From NCBI GenBank assembly GCA_030435675.1, contig CM059621.1, positions 7,130,001 through 7,194,000 of the forward strand: a stretch of 64,000 nucleotides of DNA, in the 5' to 3' direction. The stretch comes from Steinernema hermaphroditum (Eukaryota; Nematoda; Chromadorea; Rhabditida; Steinernematidae). Both the position numbers and the translations under genes were made by a program. The notes beneath the pieces are model-generated. The model had not been told where the DNA came from. It saw only the letters and a list, made by a program, of their open reading frames with translations, and did no database searches. Below are positions 53,077-64,000 of the stretch, piece by piece; within the stretch, counting starts at the first letter, position 1, and every line of letters starts with the position of its first letter.

Positions 53077-54270
53077 ATGTCGAAGAAACGCAATGATCAA
53101 TACAACTCTTTGGAATCTGCCATCAAAACGAAGGATATGGGGGCTGTAAAGATGGCACTCCATCCCCTCCTCGACGAAATCCAAGGCTCTCACAACAACG
53201 CCTTGGATACTGCTGTGAAGGATCTGGCTTCGACTGTTTACAGCGAAGTCATCTTCGAAACGGCGCTCTTCGCGAAGGAACTCCTTGCTCTCGTGTGTGA
53301 AAAGAAGATGACCGTAAAGAGCCAGAAGGAACTTCTGGAGATCCACGGGCGTGCCGTTTCGATTGCGATGAAAAGGGCGGTGGCCACAGTCCACACCGCT
53401 GAGGCACAATCGGTGCAGGGAGACGAGAAGAAAAACTCGGGAGTTGCCTTCGAGAGACAGCCGAGTTCGGCGAGGAGCTCTCGAAAGCGCCCCTTCGAAG
53501 CATCTCCAGAGGGTCAGCCGCCAGTGGCGAGGAAGAGACGCTCCTGCATCAACCCTCCGGGGGAACCAGAACCCAAGATGGTCACCAATGCAGAGTCCGC
53601 TTCTCGGCGCCAAAGCAGGCGCTCCATCATTCAACAGAATCGTGCACCTCCCTGCCAAGCAAATGAATCTCCGGCTCCCGCACCAGCAAGAAGAGGACGC
53701 TCTGTCATCCGAACACGGACTCCACCTCCGAAAGAACAGGAGATTGAGATTGCCCCGGTGAATACCGAAGCCTCAACCGGCACTTACATACCAAGGAGGC
53801 GCTCCACTCTTCGTAATCGACAACAGCAAGAATCTGTTTCTGTTCCACCGGTCCAAACTCAGAAAATGGCTACCGTTCCTCGAGCACAGCAGGCACCGGC
53901 CCCTAAGGAAGTTTCCTTGCCAATTCGCCGATCCGCAAACGAAAGACCGCGAACTAGATCGATTCTTCGAAATTCCGTTCTTCCCAGAGATACAAACCAG
54001 CCTGCACGACCGCGGTCGAGATCTCAAGTTGGGTCTTCAACTACACATAATCCGGTGCCGATGACCAAAGATGCAGAAGATGCACACCGGAAGGTCCGCA
54101 ATCAGATCAACGAGGCTCGGGAGGCGGAAAGGCAACGACGACTGAACTTAGAGGCTGCGGCGGCGCTACCTAACGTTCGAAGACGGCGATCTATGCTCAG
54201 AACTCACAGATCGGAGCGAGAAATTGAGGAAGTCAGCATCCAGCAGAGAAAAAACACAAAAGTCGCTTGA
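53077..54270 (+). CDS. Helical-domain family member B with repeated RRxS motifs
   Basis: 397 aa, single exon. Residues 8-105 are the shared helical domain (SAIKTKDMGAVKMALHPLL, SEVIFETALFAKELLALV, KELLEIHGRAVSIAMKRAV). The rest is disordered, Arg/Ser/Pro-rich, and carries about seven copies of a short motif, R-R-x-S-(I/V/T/M)-(I/L)-(R/Q): RRSII, GRSVIR, RRRSTLR, RTRSILR and RRRSMLR, spaced 30-60 residues apart. These resemble basophilic (PKA-type) phosphorylation or docking sites. A charged helix (EAREAERQRRLNLEAAA) is near the end. Function unknown. Confidence 0.7.
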   Translation: MSKKRNDQYNSLESAIKTKDMGAVKMALHPLLDEIQGSHNNALDTAVKDLASTVYSEVIFETALFAKELLALVCEKKMTVKSQKELLEIHGRAVSIAMKRAVATVHTAEAQSVQGDEKKNSGVAFERQPSSARSSRKRPFEASPEGQPPVARKRRSCINPPGEPEPKMVTNAESASRRQSRRSIIQQNRAPPCQANESPAPAPARRGRSVIRTRTPPPKEQEIEIAPVNTEASTGTYIPRRRSTLRNRQQQESVSVPPVQTQKMATVPRAQQAPAPKEVSLPIRRSANERPRTRSILRNSVLPRDTNQPARPRSRSQVGSSTTHNPVPMTKDAEDAHRKVRNQINEAREAERQRRLNLEAAAALPNVRRRRSMLRTHRSEREIEEVSIQQRKNTKVA

Positions 54271-54388
54271 GACGATAATGAGCTGAGAATTAAATGAAAT
54301 AAAAATCCCTTTTAATCTTCCCTTGTCTTCGCATAATCACCGATTCACAAGAACTGTCCTTAAGCATGCACGTTGCGCCAATAGATCA

Positions 54389-54600
54389 TTAAACCGTCAT
54401 ATCATCGAGATCTGACCATAGCAAGTCGCACATCGGCCCTGGAAGCACAGCCATAAACACGCGTAGAACAGCAATAGCACACCTTCATGTGGAACTTCTA
54501 CGACGCGATCGATAGCGCGTACAGTGTCAAGGGCATGTGATTCCGGTGAGAGACCGCCATTTTCGACCAAAATCCCAACATGGAATGTTTCATCCACGGT
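54389..54600 (-). pseudogene. PP2A/PP4-type phosphatase remnant
   Basis: On the minus strand, GGLSPESHALDTVRAIDR, then VVEVPHEG, then (after a 44-nt intron, 54439-54482) PMCDLLWSDLDDMTV and TAA. This is the stretch of PP2A/PP4/PP6 catalytic subunits around HGGLSP...EVPHEGPMCDLLWSDPDD. The His of HGG is Asn, everything N-terminal is missing, and it stops shortly after WSD. It cannot be an active enzyme but retains a correctly placed intron, so it derives from a genomic copy, not a retrocopy. Confidence 0.75.
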
Positions 54601-54787
54601 CCTTCCTGTTCTTTCCTCATTTTCTGGTAAATGTCTATATGTCGACCTTTTCAGACAATGTCTCGTTTGCTGTCTAGACAGATGCGACGGTTTATAAAGA
54701 CCGCTGATTGCCAGTTAACGGACTTCTTGCTCCGGCTACTCACAGAAGTTTTGCATCTTTGCCTCCCATTACGCCCCAGCACGAATA

Positions 54788-55036
54788 ATGGCCGACAAAA
54801 GCGCATATGTGCCAGTTGAAGCCTCCGGATCTGGCAGCAACAAGCCGCGCCCTGCTGAATTGGACATTGACGTAGACGACGCCGATTATTTTGGAGGAGG
54901 TAAGCCAGCCGCCACCTCTGCTTCGGCTCCTCAGCAAGCCACTTCTACGCCCGTCACTCCTGCGAGCACTCCCAAGCAACCTATCGTCTACCAGAAGGCC
55001 AAAGGGTACCAGAAGACGTACGCCTACAAGAAGTAA
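54788..55036 (+). CDS. Small disordered acidic/Pro-rich protein
   Basis: 82 codons from ATG 54788. MADKSAYVPVEASGSGS, an acidic patch (AELDIDVDDADYFGGG), an Ala/Thr/Pro stretch, then YQKAKGYQKTYAYKK at the end. It is probably a cytosolic intrinsically disordered protein. gtaagcc inside the frame is a possible donor, but splicing to the next ag would break the frame. AATAAA lies at about 55100. Unidentified. Confidence 0.5.
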   Translation: MADKSAYVPVEASGSGSNKPRPAELDIDVDDADYFGGGKPAATSASAPQQATSTPVTPASTPKQPIVYQKAKGYQKTYAYKK

Positions 55037-55042
55037 CAATCT

Positions 55043-55321
55043 TCATCGTTTGCTGAATGACGACGTGGAACAAACCTTATTTATATACCGTATGTTTGTG
55101 AATAAATGTGGTATGCGAGTTTTTATTCGGGGTTTACCTTGTGGCGTGGAGCTGTCTCTTTTCCGATAAAGAAGATGACATATTCTTCCGTTTTCGCCAT
55201 CGTTTCGGAGTTCGTTTGGAAATGGGAAAAGTAAATTGAAGAATTCACCGCTGAACAGTATCCCCTTATTGAAGAAGGCCACTGTCAGCGTCACCAGCAA
55301 AACCACGACTACGAGGATCAC
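55043..55321 (-). CDS. Possible small membrane protein
   Basis: Minus-strand frame: MILVVVVLLVTLTVAFF (one helix), then a mixed tail with ELRNDGENGRICHLLY, to 55043. It overlaps the 3' end of the previous gene. It could be a last exon of a gene with upstream exons around 55330-55400. Weak evidence. Confidence 0.25.
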   Translation of the reverse strand: MILVVVVLLVTLTVAFFNKGILFSGEFFNLLFPFPNELRNDGENGRICHLLYRKRDSSTPQGKPRIKTRIPHLFTNIRYINKVCSTSSFSKR

Positions 55322-56269
55322 AAATCTTGCAACCTGCTGTCGTCCGTTGCAAAAGGCGAGTAGATGGTTCGGATGTTTCCAGGCTTTCTGTCTACAGTCT
55401 AGACCCTGTTTGTTATTTGGAGGAATCCGAAGATGTTTGTGGGTCGATGGGGAGAGTGTTTTGTGGATTCAGTTCTAGCCCTTCAGGCAAAGATCGTAGT
55501 TGATTCCTCGTCGTACTTGTTACTACAACCCATGAACCCTTTTTGCGCCATCTAGTGATGAGTGATGTATTTGTCCTGAATCGTCTCGTTCTATACAACA
55601 GCTTATCGAATGAGGAAGTGGAACGAAGAAGAAGAGTCTTGCAGGAATTTTTTCTATCAAAAGAAGTTATCCAGAGCTTTGATCCCCGATCACAAAGTCG
55701 ACATAAAAACAGATAAGCGGAAGAGATTCGCTTTTAAACTTTCAGTCAGTTGCTTAAACGGTGGAGTGACGGCGAGATTAGGCTGAAAATTGTGACTCAT
55801 GTCAGCTAGAATGATGTATAAACAAAAGTTCGAGTCACCTGAAAGCGCATTTGTGGAAAACTAAGCACTTCGGAATGAAGATACAGGAAGGTATAATAGT
55901 TTGGGTGGGATAGACAGAATTTTCCACCTTCTTGGCATCGGGAATGTAACTAATCCACTTTATCCACAAACCCGGTGCACCAATTCACCCAAAATCCTCG
56001 CGACAGTTCCATTAATCAACAAATTCTTTTGTGTAAACAAGTCCGTTTGCCGCGAACGTCGTTTCCGCAGTCGATCGGCGCGATCAGATCCCATCTGGAC
56101 CTCTCCGAAAAAACTTTGCTCTCCCAGCGATCGGCAACAATCGGGCCACAACGGCGCTCTCTCCGCCCAGCCCCGACGGGGTTTACACCCGATTGGAGAC
56201 GATAAAACTCGGCGCCGATTGTTGATTCCGTTCGATCTTCTCGAATTTCGGAGGTCAGAGTGACTGGAG
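55322..56269. other. Region upstream of gelsolin
   Basis: No convincing gene. Open frames at 55901-56340 on both strands have no recognisable domain. Promoter and 5' UTR of the gelsolin-like gene expected near the right end. Confidence 0.45.
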
Positions 56270-57946
56270 ATGCCGCCTGTCGTCGACGAAGTGCTCAAAG
56301 GCGCCGGAAAGAAACGCGGTTTGGAGATCTGGAGGATCAAGGTGGGCTCTGCTTTCTCTATTGCAAGCTGCTATGCCTTCTTTTAGAAATTCGCCCTCCA
56401 GCCTCTTCCGAAGCAGGAGTACGGCACCTTCTACAGCGGCGATTCGTACATCGTTCTCAATGTAGGGGTTCTTATTCAGTAGAGAGAGCCAAAACGTGTT
56501 TAGACGAAGCATGACAATGCGTGGGATGTCCACTTCTGGCTGGGGCAGGACACCTCCCAAGATGAGGCTGGCACTGCCGCCATCAAGACGGTCGAGCTGG
56601 ACCAAGCGCTGGGAGGGCTTCCCGTCCAGTACCGAGAGGTGCAGTTCTACGAAAGCGCCCTCTTCCTCTCCTACTTCAAGGACGGCATCAAGTGAGCCTC
56701 TTCGTCCTCTTCGGACAACATACCTCTCCTAGATACTTCACCGGCGGCTACGACAGTGGCTTCCACCACATTGAGGACGTCGACTGGAAGAAGTGGAAGC
56801 CGCGTCTTTTCCACTGCAAGGGAAAGCGAAACGTCCGCTGCATCCAAGTGGACTGCATCAAGGAGTCCCTGAACTACGGAGACGTCTTCATCCTGGACAA
56901 GGGCCTCGACATCTTCGTGTGGATGCCCCCGGAGTCAGGCCGTCTAGAGCGCATCAAGGGAATGAACCAGGCGAAGGCGATCAGAGACCAGGAACGCGAT
57001 GGAGAGCCCGAGATCCGCGTCCTCGACCAAACATGGGACTCCGACGAGGACTTCTGGAACGTCTTCGGAGGCAAAGACGTTCTGAAACGAATCAAGTCGT
57101 CCTATGCCGGCGGCGCCGACGAGAACTACTGGCGCACGAACCGTCAGAACATCTGTCTCTACAGGTTCTGCAACGTCTTCCACAAAATCATGCGGTCTTT
57201 CGTTTAAGAGTGTGCGACAAGACGGGCAAAGTCGTGGTCACGAAGGTCAAGCAGGGAGGCCTGAACATCAAGGATCTGGACACTAACGTAGCTGTCAGGG
57301 CTGTGGCGGTGTACAGTTTGATAGTTTAGGACGCGTTCATCGTCGATGCCGTTCGTGGAGGAGTGTACATTTGGGTCGGAAAGGGATGCACGATGAAGGA
57401 GCGTGAGAATGCGATGGTCTATGCGCAGAAATATGTCCAAGATAATGTAAGATTTGAAAAGCGGGTTTAGCCTTCCGTACCAAACCTTTTCAGGACCGCC
57501 CGGTGTGGACACAGGTGGTGCGCGTGCTGGAAGGAGCCGAGCCGGCGCAATTCACGCAGTGGTTCAGCGAGTGGACGTCCGCGAAGAGCGGAAAGGCGTT
57601 TGAGCCGAAGCTGTTCCAGGTGTCCGACGAGAGCGGAAAGCTTGTGGTGGAGGAGATCGCCAACTTCTACCAGGAAGACCTGGACGGCGACGACGTCATG
57701 ATCCTCGACGGTCTCAACATCATCTACGTGTGGGTCGGCGCTGCTGCCAACAAAGCGGAGCGAGACGCCGCCGAGTCGACGGCGAAGAAGTACCTGGAGA
57801 CGGACTCGGTGCCGCGGCATAAGAAGGCCGCCATCGAAGTCATCCACCAGGGCAAAGAGCCGCCGATCTTCAAGAAGTACTTCCCCGAGTGGGACGACAA
57901 GATGTTCGAGGATACGGTAAGCGACCGAATCGGATCAGGAAGTTGA
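56270..57946 (+). CDS. gsnl-1: Four-domain gelsolin-like protein
   Basis: Ca-regulated actin-filament severing and capping protein. Exons are short at first ([20 protein letters not shown]..., then [19 protein letters not shown], then [20 protein letters not shown]) and larger later. Repeated gelsolin signatures follow: [20 protein letters not shown] in the second domain, [20 protein letters not shown] in the third, and [20 protein letters not shown] in the fourth. Four domains in about 480 residues, with no fifth, sixth or headpiece, match the nematode GSNL-1 layout and not six-domain gelsolin. The last exon may end at TGA 57946 (SDRIGSGS). Confidence 0.88.
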
Positions 57947-59048
57947 TCGGAGAGCAAACATTTCGCTGTTTTTTGCCAGATCACAAAAAAGATCTGCTGG
58001 ATTATTACACCAATTTCCTGCAACACTGAACACCCAGCGTTCGTTTTTTGAAGAGCTCATTAATATCTGGCCTCCCAGAGCTGCTTCCTGATCGGAGCCA
58101 AAAAAAGTTTTGGTCGGGCGGCGACTGTTGACGGCCAGAAGGCGATAAATAATCGGAGGAGATCCGATGTGACAGATTGGAAAGCTTAGCACGTTTGATG
58201 TTTCAAAGTGATCCGATTTCTCTGGTAACTTTCGAAATAACATGCAGCCCGAAACGGAACTTAGACGTCTAAACGAACGTTTGGGAAGTGATTTCGGACA
58301 GCGTTCAGACGTGGGATCGGTCTGAAAGCGAAATAATCCGACCGGCCTGAATGGCTTTGAATGATTTCTGTTAGACCAGATTTCTGTCTAAATTACCCCT
58401 TTTGAGATACACTTTGTGAACGGAGAACTGGCGGATCGGTTGCTCTGTACGTGTGTGCATTTTTCCTTGTTTCTTGTTGGAGCATTCTTCTTGAGGCACC
58501 GAACATCAAGCGACACTTCTAGATCGGATACGAGGCGTTCAGAGAGATGAGAATACAAAACTTTCGTTTACAAAACATTGGTCCGAACCTCCGAGAAATG
58601 TTTTCTTGTTGCGTGACAGCAAAACATTTCAATTATTCACAGAAGAGCCGGGCTACAATTTGTGATATCAGTGTGCCGCTTTCAGGCCAACCGCAGCGTC
58701 GCCAACATTCGCAAACTGCTCTTCAAGTGAACGCCCCTTCTTGGTTAGGCCGGCTGCCCCGCTTCATAAGTGTCCGTTCTATTTATTTGCCGCTTTGTGT
58801 CTTCGATTCGTTTTGACGATAAAGTTTCAACAGAGGATTCAGGCTGTTTGTTGTTTGGAACGAGGCCCGAGGCCCGTTTAGGTTGAGGAGTTAGTTAGCG
58901 CCGAGAAGTCATTGATTGCGCGAGTGATGCGCGTGGCGACAAACTCAAATATGAATCGAATTAGAGAGGCGCGAGTTGCCGCTCCGCCGAGTCGCCGCAT
59001 CGTGCAGCGATGGCGCCTGGAAGCTGAGGAACGTCACCAGAAGCCCGA
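57947..59048. other. Intergenic region
   Basis: Between gelsolin and the first exon at 59049. No gene or clear repeat seen; AT-rich with scattered short frames. Confidence 0.45.
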
Positions 59049-62000
59049 ATGGAGGGGATCGAGGAGGAGGAGGTCGATACCGAGGACCCGAAGCCTCTTC
59101 CCGACGTGGTGCTGACAGCCACGGAGCGGAAGGAGGAGGAGGGGGCTCCACTATCAGGTGAGTTTCCCGAAGATTCTCGTAGATGACTGGAGCGTTGCCC
59201 GATGGGGTCTTTTGTATTTCAGAATATTGTGCAAATTCGAGATCCTGGCTATAGTTCCGACCTTTACCGCCCACACTTCTAAAAGAGTCTTTTTTTAGTC
59301 AAATAACCACTTTTTGATGTTATTTCTTCGTTCCGCTTTCGGTTAAAATTTGATAAACGCTTCCTAGTCGCGAAGTAAACACGTATAAATAAACCCAACG
59401 TGAAACTCGAAGTGAGAAGAAGCTGCACTCTGAAGAGTTCTATGTCAGGGGATGAGCGCGTTTTCTGAGCACACACTTAGGTGAATGGACGACGTTTTAG
59501 TCCATAAATTAAAGAGTAGGTTTGCATGATTCCATGAAATCGTAGATTCAATCGAAATCAAAATTCGGCTCGTATTGGGAAAAGGTAACTAGAATTTCCT
59601 GCTGCAAGGAGCTGATTAGGCTGGCTCTGGGTTAAGGCACATGCTTAGAGAATTCAAGCGCGCCCTTTCTCGCAGTTTTCGATTCTGGTTGCTCTCCGGG
59701 AATTCCTGGATTACCTGCAATGCAAAAAATGATTGGTAAGATCTACGCAAGATGTACCAAATGTAAGCAAAATCGGCGGGGCGGCTTTGTGGTCTTCCCC
59801 TATAAGGCCCCTTTCCCTGTATTTTCCGTGATCTAATATTCGTGATCTAATCCGGTCCTCATCTTATAAGATATAAGACTATAAGTAAATACAAGATATA
59901 AGAAAAAATATAAGAAAGAGAAAGGTTCCCTTTGCGACTAGAGATGTGTCAGAGCCTATTTTTGTTTGGACAAATTCATCTCAGCGCATGAGTGCCGCCG
60001 GCTCCTCGAAGCGTATTAAACGGGTTTAGTCAGTTTCTTAGCTTTTTTGTTGGCACTGAAGCTGAAGATACTAGTTCTTCATGAGAAGAAAAAAAAGCGT
60101 TTGTTGTGAAGAACATTGCATGTCCGATGAAAGCAATCAACACAATGTGTGCCCTCATCCCGGTCACGAACCTCATGTATTAGGCAGAGAACAAACAAAA
60201 CTACCTTAGGGCCGAGTCGAAAGGTTTCCGCTCTCCGATTACCTTCTTTCCCACAGTCCCTCGCAGATCCAGCAGGCGCATATCGGATATTTCCCAGCGT
60301 CGACTCCTCTTGTACTTCCGCTCGAAAATGCCAAAATTATGCCAAGTGCCTATTTCCCGACCTTCCTCCGGAGACGCCATTTGGTGATGGATTACGGAGG
60401 TAATTCGGTTCTTTAGCCAACGAAGGTCACACCCCGGCAGGAAATTGCGCTTTTCGTGCGATTGACAAGGACGAGAATTAGCATAAATAATGCATTAATT
60501 CGATGCCATCCCATCGCACTCCGCGCGTGATTCTCTCATTGTGAATCAGCGCTCTCTTAGAGGTTGTGGGAGAGGAGTAGAGCGCTGGATCTCTCGTTTT
60601 TTCGTTGTTCTTGCATGGATCCGCTTTTCTAACAGTACTCCTTTGACATCTGTAGAATGAGTCCATTCAGCAATGTTCGGTTAGAATCCGAGGACTGCTG
60701 GGGAAATGAGTTTCATCTCTGAACCTTTATGTCTCCTTTTGAGACGTGTCTATCTTCTCTGAACTCAACAATTCCCATGATACTCGTCCTTTGTGATCCT
60801 TGAACTCTAATTCATTTGATATTTTGGAGAAAAACAAAGTCAGCTTTTCCTGCAGTCCTTGTGTCATAAAAGCTGAATGCCCATGATATTCGCCGTCTAT
60901 ATTGATTTATATTTACGTTACCGTATCTAGTGAGCATCGAAATATCAGAATTCGAGGTTCGGTGGACTTCGCGTTGTGTCCTATTCTCAGCAGATAGACA
61001 GACCTCTTGTGGCTGAGGGCTTTTGTGTGACGGATGCCCTAGAGTCAAACACCACTTTCGCACTAAAAAGGATTTAGCGAGAAAGTCAGCTATTATTATT
61101 TCTGTGTAAGTAAACATGAGCTTTGAAGTTCGTTCTTTGAAGATAGATCATCGACGAGCGCACTGATGTGCACGACTGGCCATTCGCCGATGCTTAAAGT
61201 CATTTTAGAGGGGCCGTACTGGTTTAGATTAGACAAGGTCAATGGGCCAAAAGACTGTTTTGTACTCTAATTATTGGTCATCCGCTAGACGATCCTTCTG
61301 CGAAGAACGAGCGCTTACTAAACCCATTTCTGAGGGAGGCGAACGGACGACCAATAGCAACTGGTACAAATGACCCTAAAAACCCTAAAAAAAGCTGCTC
61401 TTTCTACTATGTAGACAAATGTTGCAGACAGACAGTCATTTCTTAGGTAGGAATCAGTGGGAAGCGGTGGGAAACCGACCGATTTCAGACAGATATTGAG
61501 TAAATGACAGCGACTGTTTAGAATGACGACCCAACCGATCGGCGATGAACGGTAAAATACGAACAAATAGCTTGTCTTTTCTCTGACGAAGCAGTGCGGA
61601 CCTTCTTGAGATGGTTCCTTTGGAACGGAAGCTTTGAGGTTGAATACAAGACTGACTCCCAAAAAACTCTCTTCTGGTGCCCCTGAGGTGCTTCGAGATC
61701 AGCAGCAAATGATGTCCATGAATCACACCCTTTCGGTCCATGTAAATGACAGATGTGTCCCCGGGGACAGAGAAGGACAACAAGCGTTGTAGTGCATGCG
61801 TGTAAACACGAGTTTGAAAGGTCCTTAATGGCTCAACTCTGGGCAACATGAGGTCTCCAGAAGTAGACCGACCCTGGCAGCAAGCCTGTCCACATCTCAG
61901 ATAAATCACTTCTAATAGCGGCTACTTCGGAAAGCGCCGAAGCGCTCACGCGATCTTCGGAGGGGTAATTAGGCATTCGATGAGCGCGCTCGGTAATTAG

Positions 62001-64000
62001 CCTCCGGGCGGCGACGCCAAAAGGCGCGCGTTGTTTTGATGCGTCGTCTTTTGAGGAAATAATTAAAATCTCGCGTTTCGGCTCCGTTCGCCTTCGGTTT
62101 CGCTTCTGGATGCCGTGGCGCCGTAAGTGGGTTCCTCGGATCGCGTTAGCCGTCGAAAATTAAAGCGACAAATTGACACTTGAGGGGCGTAGGGGAAAGG
62201 TTATTGCAATTAGAATGTTTGCCTGCGCGATGTACGCCGCTCCCCGGGGACGCCAGCGGCAATCCGGGCGAAGGTTGATGACAGTCGACGTCTCAGTCGC
62301 CGACAGAAGCCATCATGATCCGCGCCGTCAGCATCCACCGGAGGCGTCGGAATCGGAGTTCCTCGATGCCGCATCGGCGGCTCATGGCTACGAACTCCGC
62401 TTCCACCGACGCCGGCACCTCCACCAGAAGCAACGCCTCGGGTAATCCGATACTGTAGCGCCGCTGCTTGATGTGGGGCCTGGGAAAAAAGGGAGAACAA
62501 AGTGCCTCAAGGGTTTCCTATTTAAGTGAGATTTCGGGCAGAGCTGCGCCATGGTTATTATTCTAGAGATCTTTGAGACTCCTCGGCATGCAAAAAGATG
62601 TAAGAAGACGTCTGGATGGAGTGTTCTTGGACGGTCGTTGGCCTACTTTGTAGCACAGATTATTTAAAGGGACCCGAAAAACACTTTTTTTATCCATGAT
62701 TGGGTCCCTTTAAGTTGCCCTATAGATCATATCTTGAAGAATCACCAGCCTTCGAAGCTGCCAGAGCCAAAAACATCATGGCTTCCTACCTCTTCTCAGC
62801 CAATTTTAGCCAAAGAACCACTAAGAAGTACCTAGGAATATCACATCCAACCTTTTCTGTATTGCAGTTTAATGGTTGGACGTATCTTGGACAGACAAAC
62901 CACTTTTCATCATTTTTTTCCAAAGAGTCCGAAATGTTTCAGCTCCTTCAAGTGAACAAACAAGTGCGCTTTTTGACAAGCCTGTGGAGTAGTCCCTTTC
63001 GACCTTTTGACGCGTGTTTTGCGTCGCCACCAAACAAAAACAGTGATTTTTGGCAACGCCTATGAAAGTTGAAAGTACAAGTTCGCCAGAATTTCTAGGT
63101 GTTTTGCGTGAGTAGTTGGGCTGGTTGTTTTCTCTGTGTGATTTCTGTGTTACATCGACGATTATTCGTAGCACCTTTAGGGATAATTTACGTCAGATTA
63201 ACTATAGCTAGAACGTCCTTGTTCGCATCGTTTAATGAAGGAAATTCACCCATTGCAGTTCTAAGCAGCTTGTTAATTCATAACCCTTCGTGGCGGTTTG
63301 GAGGAGGACCAATTCTGCACCTGTACCGTTCACGTTCGATACCAAGTCGGTTGAATTGATTCGGAGAATGGGTTGTGGTTCTCATTTCAAGTGATATCAG
63401 TTATTCATTTTGAGAGCACTGGATTTTTTTCGAAGATCCCGAGGGTCCCATTGGTTGCATTATGTTTGTGGTCTTTTTAGCGTGAATTTCAGAGATTTTT
63501 TCCCGCTAAAATGCTGACAGGTTTCAGCTAGAAATGAAATTACAGGGTGATCGGAAAAAAGGACATCAAGATAGGAATGTCATTTTTGTGAGCATCCAAG
63601 CGTGAGACCGGTCGAAAAATGAAAAACCGCAAAAGCGGCGGGTTTCACCGGTCTGAATTTCTGAATGCCTTTCTAGACTTCTGTCAAGGGCCAACTAAGG
63701 GGGTATTGCTGTAGTTGGTAATCTCTTTTAAGGAGAAATCCTTTAGAAAACATTTGCACTGCCTTTGCATTAATCCTACTAACACACAGTACAAAAGGAA
63801 AGCAAATTTAATGGAGATTTGCTAAAACAAAAATGGATATTTCAGTGTAAATTTTTGTCTTGGTTCCCAGGTTACGGATACATTCTCCATCGGTGAGTGC
63901 TTAATTTCAACTGAGTCTCTAGAACAAATACCGTTTCCCTGGACTCGTAGCGCTCCCCAAGACCACCGCCTCACCGAAAACCCACCCGAGCAGAATATCA
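59049..64000 (+). CDS. 5' part of an unidentified gene, long first intron
   Basis: Exon 1 (59049-59157) encodes MEGIEEEEVDTEDPKPLPDV... and ends ...GAPLS-G with a gtgagt donor. A 22-nt microexon (63871-63892) and an exon from 63951 to the window edge continue in frame: GYGYILHRAPQDHRLTENP. All junctions keep phase, and the 63893-63950 intron has normal ends. The gene leaves the window on the right. Length of intron 1 is about 4.7 kb, far longer than others here. I do not recognise the protein; it has an acidic N-terminus. Confidence 0.55.
59867..59930. repeat. AT-rich tandem repeat
   Basis: Imperfect repeats of an ataagatataag-type unit (tataagatataagactataa, ataagaaaaaatataagaaa) within the long intron. 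Confidence 0.6.
62315..62441 (+). CDS. Possible alternative first exon
   Basis: ATG 62315 opens an Arg/Ser-rich frame (MIRAVSIHRRRRNRSSSMPH...) that ends at a gtaatcc donor in the same phase as exon 1 at 59157. It would splice in frame to the 63871 microexon. The stretch is GC-rich in an AT-rich intron. Suggestive of an alternative promoter, not proven. Confidence 0.35.

Noticed and set aside
54936..54938. Intron in the small gene 54788-55036
   Set aside because: A gtaagcc donor and ctcag acceptor exist, but the 35-nt removal would break a frame that is otherwise clean to the stop.
61454..61909. 151-codon minus-strand frame
   Set aside because: No domain, mixed codon choice and a position inside a long intron; not supported.
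62700..63065. 121-codon plus-strand frame
   Set aside because: Has a Phe/Ser-rich composition typical of AT-rich noncoding DNA and no recognisable motif.

Overview
The window looks like a compact animal nuclear genome, most likely a nematode. The support is indirect: introns are mostly 35-60 nt with GT...(T)TTCAG or TTTAG ends, genes are closely spaced on both strands, several start codons sit just behind an acceptor-like sequence (as in spliced-leader trans-splicing), and the gene content fits (nematode-type receptor guanylyl cyclase, CK1/TTBK-like kinase copies, four-domain gelsolin). I cannot name the species. Ubiquitin fused to S27a is canonical here, unlike the divergent ubiquitin-like part I recall from Caenorhabditis, so this may be a lineage distant from Caenorhabditis.

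Bases 1-19000 are conserved housekeeping DNA. They hold a left-truncated minus-strand gene, then four same-strand genes that could form an operon: replication protein A large subunit, a DIS3L2-type 3'-5' exoribonuclease with a nested antisense tRNA-His, a four-span MARVEL-like membrane protein, and a CK1/TTBK-like kinase lacking its catalytic residues. Ubiquitin-S27a and profilin follow on the minus strand, then SNAPC4, the Myb-repeat subunit of the snRNA-activating complex. At 20490-25290 is a receptor guanylyl cyclase whose cyclase domain lacks the transition-state Asn and Arg.

Bases 25200-45000 are a rapidly rearranging accessory region. It carries at least a dozen intact, chimeric, truncated or frameshifted copies of a small (about 65-90 aa) two-transmembrane protein that I cannot assign to a named family. 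The shared core is aromatic-x-x-x-x-x-N-K-x-x-F between two hydrophobic helices. The copies lie in direct and inverted segmental duplications with shared flanks. A coiled-coil segment has been fused to this module. The region also holds a mariner element with 180-bp inverted repeats, a hAT-like MITE and a broken, 5'-truncated condensin subunit.

Bases 45000-55300 hold more lineage-specific genes. There are four paralogues sharing an undescribed N-terminal helical domain with unrelated tails, two CK1-like kinases made by an exact 1.6-kb tandem duplication, a possible myristoylated protein, and a PP2A-type phosphatase remnant. Bases 56200-64000 hold a GSNL-1-like gelsolin and the 5' part of an unidentified gene with a 4.7-kb first intron and a 22-nt microexon.
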